DNA from: Phycisphaerales bacterium
GTDB lineage: Bacteria > Planctomycetota > Phycisphaerae > Phycisphaerales > UBA1924
Reading direction: 5' to 3'
DNA: 64,000 nt
Assembly (NCBI GenBank): GCA_013360675.1
Contig: JABWBB010000003.1
Span: 1 to 64,000 of the forward strand
The notes below the pieces were generated by a model. The model saw only the letters and a list, made by a program, of their open reading frames with translations, made no database searches and had not been told where the DNA came from. A program made the position numbers and the translations under genes. Below are positions 58,178 through 64,000 of the stretch, piece after piece. Position 1 is the first letter of the stretch. Each line of letters opens with the position of its first letter.

Positions 58178-61066
58178 ATGCAATGGACTGCCGACCACGT
58201 CCGCAAGACCTTCATCGAGTTCTTCGCCAAGTCGAAGGCGCACACGTTCGTGCCCTCGTCACCCTGTGTGCCGCTCGAAGATCCCACCCTTCTCTTCACC
58301 AATGCGGGCATGAACCAGTTCAAGCCCATCTTTCTTGGGCAGGCCGACCCGGCCAGCGACCTGGGCAGACTCAAGAGGGCCGTCAACAGCCAGAAGTGCA
58401 TCCGCGCCGGCGGCAAACACAATGACCTCGACGATGTGGGGCGCGATACCTACCACCACACCTTCTTCGAGATGCTGGGGAACTGGTCCTTCGGCGACTA
58501 CTTCAAGAAGGAAGCTGTCGAGTGGTCGTGGGAGCTGCTGACGAAGGTTTACAAACTCCCCGAGGATCGGCTGTACGCCACCTACTTCGAGGGCAACCCG
58601 GCGACCGGGCTCGAGCCCGACCACGAGACGCGCGAACTCTGGCTCAGGTTCCTCCCGCCCGAGCGGGTCCTTCCCGGCAACATGAAGGACAACTTCTGGG
58701 AGATGGGCGACACGGGCCCCTGCGGGCCCTGCACCGAGATCCACTTCGACCGCATAGGTCCCAAGGCCCGTGGCAAGTTTGTCCCCGAACTTGTCAACGC
58801 CGGCGACAGCGATCTCATCGAGATCTGGAACAACGTCTTCATCCAGTACAACCGCGAGGAGGGTGGCACGCTCCGGCCGCTCCCGGCGCGCCACGTCGAC
58901 ACGGGCATGGGCCTCGAACGCCTGGTTTCGATCCTGCAGAACGTCCGTTCGAACTATGACACCGACGTCTTCGCGCCCATCTTCGCCCACATCGAGCAGC
59001 TCACCGGCGCTCACCCTTACATGGGCAAGCTCGGCGCCGCCGACGTGGGCAACGTCGATACCGCCTATCGCGTCATCGCCGACCACATCCGCACGCTCAC
59101 CTTCGCCATCACCGACGGGGCGCTTCCCTCCAACGTGGGGCGCGGCTATGTCCTGCGGCGCATCCTGCGCCGGGCCGTCCGTTATGGGCGTCAGGTGCTG
59201 GGGGCACGCACTGGCTTCTTCGCTCAGCTCGTCCCCACCGTGGTTGATCGCTTCGGCGAGACCTTCCCCGAACTGCGCAAAGACCCGACCCGCGTCGCCG
59301 GGGTGATCCTTGAAGAAGAAGAATCATTCGGTCGCACGCTCGACCGCGGGATCAAGCTCTTCGACGAGGTGGCCGCCCGCGGCGTGATCAGCGGCGAGGA
59401 CGCCTTCAAGCTCTACGACACCTTCGGCTTCCCCATCGATCTGACGGTTCAGATGGCCCAGGAACGCGGGCTGACCGTCAATACCGATGCCTTCGAAACC
59501 TGCATGGAGAAGGCCAAGGAGCGTTCCCGCGCGGTCGACGCCAAGAGCGAGGCCCGCTCGATCACGCTCGGGGCCGATGAGATTGCCCGCCTTCGCCGCC
59601 TGCACGTCGAAGCCACCGACGACACGGGCAAGCATGACGCACGCGATGTTCGCGCTCACGTCAAGGCGATCTGGAATGGTGACACGTTCGACGACCACGC
59701 GCGGGCCAGCGTCGTACAGTCCCGCCGCACGATCGGGTTGATCGTCGACCGGACCTCGTTCTACGCCGAGGCGGGCGGGCAGCAGGCCGACACGGGCAAG
59801 GTCCATGTCACCACCGAGGCCCGCTCCAACTCGCGCGACAGGCACGAGGGGGGCGAGTTTGTCGTTGAATCCGTTCAGGCCTTTGGCGAGTACATCCTGC
59901 ACCTGGGGCACGTGACCCACGGCGAGATCCGCGTGGGCGACAGCGTCTCGATGGAAGTCGACAAACGCCGGCGCGCACGCACCGCCTCGAACCACACCGC
60001 GACCCACCTGGCCAACTTCGCGCTGCGCCGCGTGCTGGGGAATCACGTCGAGCAGAAGGGCTCTCTCGTCGCGCCCGAGCGCCTCCGCTTCGACTTCGCC
60101 CACACCCAGCCCGTAACCGCGGATGAACTCGAGAAGATCGAAGAGATCGTCCGCTCACAGATCCGCCAGGACCTGACCGTCTACGCCGAGCCCGCCAGCC
60201 TGGCCAAGGCCAGGACGATCGCGGGCGTTCGCGCGGTCTTTGGCGAGCAGTATCCTGACCCCGTCCGCGTCGTCGCCATCGGCGAGCCCATCGCCGAACT
60301 CATCGACAATCCCGCGAATCCCGCGTGGACCGAGCTGTCGGTCGAGTTCTGCGGCGGGACCCACGCCACCACCACCGCCACCCTGGGCGCCTTCGCCCTG
60401 ATCAGCGAAGAGGCCGTTGCCAAGGGCGTGCGCCGCATCGCGGGGGTCACGGGGACCGACGCCTCAGAGGCCATCGCCAATGCCGACGCGATGGACGAGT
60501 CCATCCGCGCCGCCGCCGGCATGAGCGACGCCGATCTCATCAATCTTGTCCCCTCGCTGGCGCAGGAACTCGAGCAGCGGGTCATGCCCTCGGCCCGGCG
60601 TGTCCGATTGCGTGCCAAGATCGTCCAGCTGCAGGAGCGGCTCAAGGGTGCCGCCAAGGCGATCGCCGCCCAGCAGCGCGACGAGGCTGTCCGCCAGGCG
60701 CGGGTGCTGGCCGATCACGCCCTCATCGCCAATGACATGGTGATCGTGGCTTCGCTGGCGCTGGCCGACGACAAGCAATCGCTCCAGGCGGCGGTTCAGG
60801 CCATCCGTGATGTCTGCCCGCGTGCGGCGGTGCTCCTCTTCGGCGTCGACGAGAGCGCGGCCAAAGTAAGTGTCAACGCCAGCGTGCCCGAGTGGCTCGT
60901 CGCCAAGGGTCTCAAGGCCGGCGACTGGGTACGCGAGGCGTGCGGCGTCATCGGCGGCAAGGGGGGCGGACGCCCCGACGCCGCCCAGGGTGGTGGGACC
61001 AACATCGCGAAGACGCAGGACGCCATCGTCGCCTCACGCACCTGGGCGCTCAAGCTCGTAATGTAG
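58178..61066 (+). CDS. alaS: Alanyl-tRNA synthetase
   Basis: It charges tRNA-Ala and edits mischarged Ser and Gly. The 962-aa product has the class II catalytic core (FVPSSPCVPLEDPTLLFTNAGMNQFK; GMGLERLVSILQ), the editing domain with HTATHLANFALRRVLG and FCGGTHATTTATLGAF, and the C-terminal C-Ala domain (GGKGGGRPDAAQGGG). It is longer than the usual 875 aa, with extra sequence in the editing region. AGGA is 8 nt before the ATG at 58178, where the family N-terminus begins; the frame is open upstream for about 1 kb but this is only the antisense side of sthA. Confidence 0.97.
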   Translation: MQWTADHVRKTFIEFFAKSKAHTFVPSSPCVPLEDPTLLFTNAGMNQFKPIFLGQADPASDLGRLKRAVNSQKCIRAGGKHNDLDDVGRDTYHHTFFEMLGNWSFGDYFKKEAVEWSWELLTKVYKLPEDRLYATYFEGNPATGLEPDHETRELWLRFLPPERVLPGNMKDNFWEMGDTGPCGPCTEIHFDRIGPKARGKFVPELVNAGDSDLIEIWNNVFIQYNREEGGTLRPLPARHVDTGMGLERLVSILQNVRSNYDTDVFAPIFAHIEQLTGAHPYMGKLGAADVGNVDTAYRVIADHIRTLTFAITDGALPSNVGRGYVLRRILRRAVRYGRQVLGARTGFFAQLVPTVVDRFGETFPELRKDPTRVAGVILEEEESFGRTLDRGIKLFDEVAARGVISGEDAFKLYDTFGFPIDLTVQMAQERGLTVNTDAFETCMEKAKERSRAVDAKSEARSITLGADEIARLRRLHVEATDDTGKHDARDVRAHVKAIWNGDTFDDHARASVVQSRRTIGLIVDRTSFYAEAGGQQADTGKVHVTTEARSNSRDRHEGGEFVVESVQAFGEYILHLGHVTHGEIRVGDSVSMEVDKRRRARTASNHTATHLANFALRRVLGNHVEQKGSLVAPERLRFDFAHTQPVTADELEKIEEIVRSQIRQDLTVYAEPASLAKARTIAGVRAVFGEQYPDPVRVVAIGEPIAELIDNPANPAWTELSVEFCGGTHATTTATLGAFALISEEAVAKGVRRIAGVTGTDASEAIANADAMDESIRAAAGMSDADLINLVPSLAQELEQRVMPSARRVRLRAKIVQLQERLKGAAKAIAAQQRDEAVRQARVLADHALIANDMVIVASLALADDKQSLQAAVQAIRDVCPRAAVLLFGVDESAAKVSVNASVPEWLVAKGLKAGDWVREACGVIGGKGGGRPDAAQGGGTNIAKTQDAIVASRTWALKLVM

Positions 61067-61075
61067 CCGCGAGGG

Positions 61076-61243
61076 TCAGCGCGGCGTTTCCGCGGGTTGC
61101 TGCGCCGCCTTGTCGGGGTCGGCGTAAGCGCTGCGCGGCACGTCGGTCACCACGCGCAGTTTCAGCCAGAGGAGCATCGCCACCGCGCCCCCAATGGCCG
61201 CCACGATGACCGTCCTGCGTGATGTGCTGGATTTCTTGCTCAC
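61076..61243 (-). CDS. Small single-span membrane protein of the pseudopilin operon
   Basis: The 55-aa product has a basic N-terminus (SKKSSTSRR), one membrane segment (about 10-30) and a polar tail. The GTG at 61243 has GGGAG 8 nt before it. It begins 16 bp after the GspH-like gene, so it is the last gene of the pseudopilin operon. Its stop lies 9 bp from the alaS stop. Function unknown. Confidence 0.55.
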   Translation of the reverse strand: MSKKSSTSRRTVIVAAIGGAVAMLLWLKLRVVTDVPRSAYADPDKAAQQPAETPR

Positions 61244-61259
61244 CGGCGCTCTCCCTGAA

Positions 61260-61811
61260 TCATGAACCGCTCTCGCCACCCTCTTCGCCGCTGGGCGTCA
61301 CGTCGGCGACGGTGACACGCCCGGTATAGGCCTCGACGCTGATCCGGTAGGTCAGGCCCGATCCGCGAACTTCGATGAACCCGGTGCCCGCGGGTGTGGC
61401 ACTGCCGGGTGAATCGACGGGCCCGCCCAGGCCGTCAAAGACCACCTGGTTGCTCGCAAAACCGATGGCGCTGAACACGCACTCGCCAAACTCGCTCCCC
61501 GTCAGGCGGCGTTCGAGCACGCGGTCGAGATCGGGATCGAGACGATTCCCGCTGACTTCGGCCAATACATAGCGCGGGCCTGTCGGTTCGTCGTAGAAGA
61601 TGATGCCCATGCCGCGCTGAAACGCGACGGCGTCGGACTGGGCGCTGGTGATGTCAGAAACGATCATCCGCACCGCGCTCTGCACGCGCAGCACACCCGT
61701 CTGCGAGAAGGATGGCACGACCAGAGCGCCCGCGATCCCCATGATGACGATCACGATCAGCAGCTCGACAAGCGTGTAGCCTCTCGATGCATGATTTCCC
61801 CTCAACGCCAT
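61260..61811 (-). CDS. GspH/FimT-like pseudopilin
   Basis: The 183-aa product has a prepilin leader with the cleavage region SRGYTLVELLIVIVIMGIAG (Gly before Tyr, Glu at +5) and a hydrophobic helix, followed by SAVRMIVSDITSAQSDAVAFQRG. That start and the GspH-like core point to a minor pseudopilin of a type II secretion or type IV pilus system. It is third or fourth in the operon. It probably joins the tip of the pseudopilus; no secretin or ATPase gene is in the window. Confidence 0.85.
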   Translation of the reverse strand: MALRGNHASRGYTLVELLIVIVIMGIAGALVVPSFSQTGVLRVQSAVRMIVSDITSAQSDAVAFQRGMGIIFYDEPTGPRYVLAEVSGNRLDPDLDRVLERRLTGSEFGECVFSAIGFASNQVVFDGLGGPVDSPGSATPAGTGFIEVRGSGLTYRISVEAYTGRVTVADVTPSGEEGGESGS

Positions 61812-61828
61812 CCTCCCTCCACCACGCG

Positions 61829-62152
61829 CTACTTGCGCTCCGTCGGAATGACGATCTGCGGCATCTCCGTGACCTTCACGCTCAACCCTCGCTGCAGCAT
61901 CGCATCCATGCGATCAAGGCGAAGACTCAGTGATTTCAGCTCAGCGATGATCTGCTTGCGCTGATCCGCCGCGCTGACGCGCCCGCTGTCGTCCTCGGGC
62001 TGATCGGCAACCTGGGCGTTGGCCCGGCTGAGCAGATTGCCATCACGGGCACCGAACGTATTGATCGCCAGCAGGCCAGCGATCAGCGTGAGCGCCACGT
62101 TGGTGTACAGCCGCGGGCGGGTAGAGTCCGTCGTCGTTCGCGAGGGTTCCAT
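61829..62152 (-). CDS. Single-span membrane protein of the pseudopilin operon
   Basis: The 107-aa product has one N-terminal hydrophobic segment (about 18-33) that may act as a signal anchor, then a helical charged region (about 58-90: RKQIIAELKSLSLRLDRMDAML) and a short hydrophobic end. I recognise no family. AGGA lies 7 nt before the ATG at 62152. It sits between the second GspG-like pilin and the GspH-like gene. Confidence 0.6.
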   Translation of the reverse strand: MEPSRTTTDSTRPRLYTNVALTLIAGLLAINTFGARDGNLLSRANAQVADQPEDDSGRVSAADQRKQIIAELKSLSLRLDRMDAMLQRGLSVKVTEMPQIVIPTERK

Positions 62153-62243
62153 CGGTTGTCCTTCCTTGGCCCGGTGAGTGGGCCTCCTCACGATCGGCCG
62201 CCGAACCCGGTGCGATCAACAGACCCTCGCAAGTCCGCCAAAC

Positions 62244-62675
62244 TCAGGGGCGCGGGTACGGGTTATCCGAGACATCGAACCCGCCGGCCCACACCTCGCC
62301 CGTCAGCGGGTTGTAGATCCACCCGTGCGAGGTCTGGTAACCCGAATCTGCCGTCGTGCCGAACACCACCTGGCGGCTGACCCCGGCGGGCACCCAGCTG
62401 TTGATCGGAGCTTCCCGCATGAAGCCACCCGTGGTGCTTACGAGCGCACCCCAGGTGCCGTCGCCCGCCTGCACATCGGGATAGACGCCGCCATTGCGGA
62501 CGTAATACGCCGCAAGGGCTCTGCGTAGTTTCGTCAACTGGTCCTTCGCCGCGACCTGCGATGCATCATTGGTCGCGCTGGCGAACTGAGGCACGACGAT
62601 GGCGGCGAGGATCCCGAGGATCACCACCACGATCAGGATCTCGACAAGCGTGAACGCGGCCCGGTGTCGCATCAT
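62244..62675 (-). CDS. Type II secretion/type IV pilin-like protein (GspG-like) B
   Basis: The 143-aa product has a 7-residue leader, then FTLVEILIVVVILGILAAIV as the class III pilin helix (Phe at +1, Glu at +5). A GspG-like globular part with AKDQLTKLRRALAAYYVRNG and GWIYNPLTGEV follows. AGGGG lies 5 nt before the ATG at 62675 (ATGATG). It is the second gene of the operon and a paralogue of the first, with nearly identical N-terminal helix. Confidence 0.88.
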   Translation of the reverse strand: MMRHRAAFTLVEILIVVVILGILAAIVVPQFASATNDASQVAAKDQLTKLRRALAAYYVRNGGVYPDVQAGDGTWGALVSTTGGFMREAPINSWVPAGVSRQVVFGTTADSGYQTSHGWIYNPLTGEVWAGGFDVSDNPYPRP

Positions 62676-62777
62676 CAATCCCCTGAGGTTCCCGCATCGT
62701 CTCCCGTGAAACGCCCCGCCGGGGCTCTTCAGCCTCGGCGGGACAATGATCAGATCAGCCACACAGCGTGATGACAC

Positions 62778-63206
62778 TCAGGGGGTACCCGGGGTCAGCT
62801 CGCTCGTGGACTCGTCGAAATAGCAGGCGCCCAATTCACCCGTCGCGCGGGTGTAGTGCCAGCCGTTGCCTGCGGCAGCAGCCGCAGCCACCGTGGACGA
62901 GTTGTTGAAGGGGTTGCGGGGAGCTTCCTTGATGTACCCGTCGGTGATGTCGCCATCGCCGTTCGGGTCGATCATGACGTCCCAACCCGCGCCCACGAGA
63001 TCGGGATACTGCCCGTCCGTGGAGCGTGCCTTGAAGAGCTCAACCTGGTTCTGCAGGCTCTTGAGCTGGGCACGGATGTTGCCCACCTGCGCATCCTGCG
63101 TCGCGCTGGTGAACTGGGGGACGACGATCGCCGCCAGGATACCCAGGATCACCACGACGATGAGGATTTCAACGAGCGTAAAACCCTTACGAATCCGATT
63201 CCGCAT
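62778..63206 (-). CDS. Type II secretion/type IV pilin-like protein (GspG-like) A
   Basis: The 142-aa product begins MRNRIRKG and then the pilin helix FTLVEILIVVVILGILAAIV. NIRAQLKSLQNQVELFKARS and GWDVMIDPNGDGDITDGYIKEAPRNPF follow, close to the calcium-binding loop area of GspG. AAGGAG lies 8 nt before the ATG at 63206, and the gene heads the operon, so it is probably the major pseudopilin. Apart from a run of six alanines (about 112-117), the protein is ordinary for the family. Confidence 0.9.
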   Translation of the reverse strand: MRNRIRKGFTLVEILIVVVILGILAAIVVPQFTSATQDAQVGNIRAQLKSLQNQVELFKARSTDGQYPDLVGAGWDVMIDPNGDGDITDGYIKEAPRNPFNNSSTVAAAAAAGNGWHYTRATGELGACYFDESTSELTPGTP

Positions 63207-63719
63207 GCTACTGACTCCTTGCAAAGAGCACACATCAAACTTGCGAAGAGGACGCCTCTCCGCCGCGCGTCACCACTGCCTCGCAGGGCCCCGGGGCGTC
63301 TCCTCCACGCCCCCAAGGCCCGACGTATCGGTTCGAGGCGTGCGTGCCGCGTGGTGCGCGACCGCTCGCTCGAACAGACGCAGCATTCATCGTCGACGTA
63401 GGCGTGGGCGTTGACCCTCTTGGGGGAAGATCGCCCCGGCACCTTCCGCCTATGAGGCATGCGCGATGCACGCCATGCGCACCGTTCAAGCGCGGCGTCA
63501 GCACCCCGGCCCGCGGCCCTCTTATGGGGATCACGCCACGCGTCCGATCACGCCCGTTCCACCTGCGCGGCCTCATGCCCGACATGACAGCCGGGACTAC
63601 CCCGCGTTTCCCCCGCTTCCCCGCCCACTTTGGTGGGTTTCCCACCAGTTTTGCGTACTCTTTGGTGGGGAATACACGCCCGCCCGCGCCCAAAGTGCGG
63701 CCGGATTGGAGCGACACCA
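63207..63719. other. 513-bp divergent intergenic region
   Basis: No gene is convincing here. Near the right end it holds a repeated CTTTGGTGGG and overlapping inverted repeats (63624-63669). The left part must hold the promoter of the pilin operon but no clear boxes were found. Confidence 0.55.
63624..63669. repeat. Direct repeat CTTTGGTGGG with alternative hairpins
   Basis: CTTTGGTGGG occurs at 63628-63637 and 63660-63669, 32 bp apart. CCCAC (63624-63628) can pair with GTGGG (63633-63637), or TGGTGGG (63631-63637) can pair with CCCACCA (63641-63647). The two stems exclude each other. It lies 50-95 bp before the start of a secreted protein gene. Confidence 0.55.
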
Positions 63720-64000
63720 GTGACTCAGACACGCTTCTGGACGGCCTGCATGGCCTTGATTGGCGCCGCGTTTTTCAACGCTGCCCGCGCCGACACCGTC
63801 ACGCTCACTGCCAGCGCCGATAACAGCATGTACTCCGAATCCGGCCAGCTCAGCGATGCCCTGGGCGACGGGATCTTTGCGGGGACCAACGGCGTCGGGA
63901 ATGTCCGCCGCGCACTCCTCCGCTTCGATCTCAGCGCCATCCCCCCCGGCTCGACCATCACCGGCGTCTCGCTCAACCTCTACCTCTCGCGAACTCGTGC
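63720..64000 (+). CDS. Secreted DNRLRE-type protein, 5' part only
   Basis: The frame is open from a GTG at 63720 to the window edge (93 codons). The product begins with a signal peptide (about 1-24, cut near ARA) followed by VTLTASADNSMYSESG, GDGIFAGTNG, RRALLRFDLSAIPPGSTITGVSLNLYL. This is the start of a DNRLRE-type beta-sandwich domain common in secreted proteins. GGAG lies 8 nt before the GTG; an ATG at 63750 would shorten the signal. The rest is outside the window, so size and function are unknown. Confidence 0.78.
   Translation, partial: MTQTRFWTACMALIGAAFFNAARADTVTLTASADNSMYSESGQLSDALGDGIFAGTNGVGNVRRALLRFDLSAIPPGSTITGVSLNLYLSRTR

Noticed and set aside
63207-63400. Cyclic di-GMP riboswitch before the pilin operon
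   Set aside because: I looked for the GEMM core and tetraloop-receptor pattern upstream of the first pilin gene and found none.
1-64000. CRISPR array, insertion sequence, integrase, tRNA or rRNA genes
   Set aside because: No regularly spaced repeats, transposase or integrase motifs or cloverleaf patterns were seen by eye. A covariance-model scan would be needed to be certain about small RNAs.

Overview
The window looks like chromosomal DNA of a planctomycete, most likely a Phycisphaerae-type bacterium. This is inferred from several things: very high G+C; a giant extracellular protein with the planctomycete N-terminal motif FEQLEERKLL and no classical signal peptide; two membrane proteins carrying a CxxC...CPEC zinc ribbon with a Y-D/S-x-x-G core; GspG-like pilins; and FliD/FliS. 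About 51 protein genes cover nearly all of the 64 kb. I see no rRNA, tRNA, CRISPR array, insertion sequence or prophage. Many first genes of transcription units lack a Shine-Dalgarno sequence and instead have a TAnnnT hexamer 5-9 nt before the start codon, which points to leaderless mRNAs. Genes inside operons mostly have clear Shine-Dalgarno sites.

1-14.7 kb, mostly housekeeping: a two-gene unit of tryptophanase and a membrane polyferredoxin with TPR repeats; an MscS channel; UDP-glucose dehydrogenase; a methyltransferase; phosphoglycerate mutase; a peroxiredoxin; a YggS-type PLP protein; a SlyX-like protein; a PagL-like lipid A deacylase; an Hpt protein followed by a receiver-GGDEF protein; and gmhA-lhgO. 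14.9-24.8 kb, surface polysaccharide: an ABC-2 permease and ATPase, three unusual glycosyltransferases (one 1287 aa with a degenerate internal duplication) and a GDP-fucose-synthase-like enzyme. Together with ugd, gmhA and the PagL-like protein this suggests a lipopolysaccharide-type envelope.

24.8-32.9 kb: purQ, a zinc-ribbon membrane protein and mnmA in one operon; a DUF1015 protein divergent from it; an operon of an HscB-like J-protein and two CNNM/CBS membrane proteins; and an Asp/Glu-type racemase. 33.3-41.2 kb is one 2617-aa extracellular protein built of PPC-type beta domains, a seven-bladed propeller apparently inserted into one of them, and four C-terminal repeats. It ends at a strong terminator.

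41.3-51.5 kb: a periplasmic thiol/redox group (cysteine-less rhodanese lipoprotein, DsbD-alpha-like lipoprotein, thioredoxin-like protein); an enlarged RseP with about four PDZ-like segments; an alpha/beta hydrolase; and a deoC-ALDH-partial-ALDH set resembling a split ALDH16 for deoxyribose use. 51.8-64 kb: fliD-fliS, holB, a small coiled-coil membrane protein, sthA, alaS, a five-gene pseudopilin operon, and at the right edge the start of a secreted DNRLRE-type protein.
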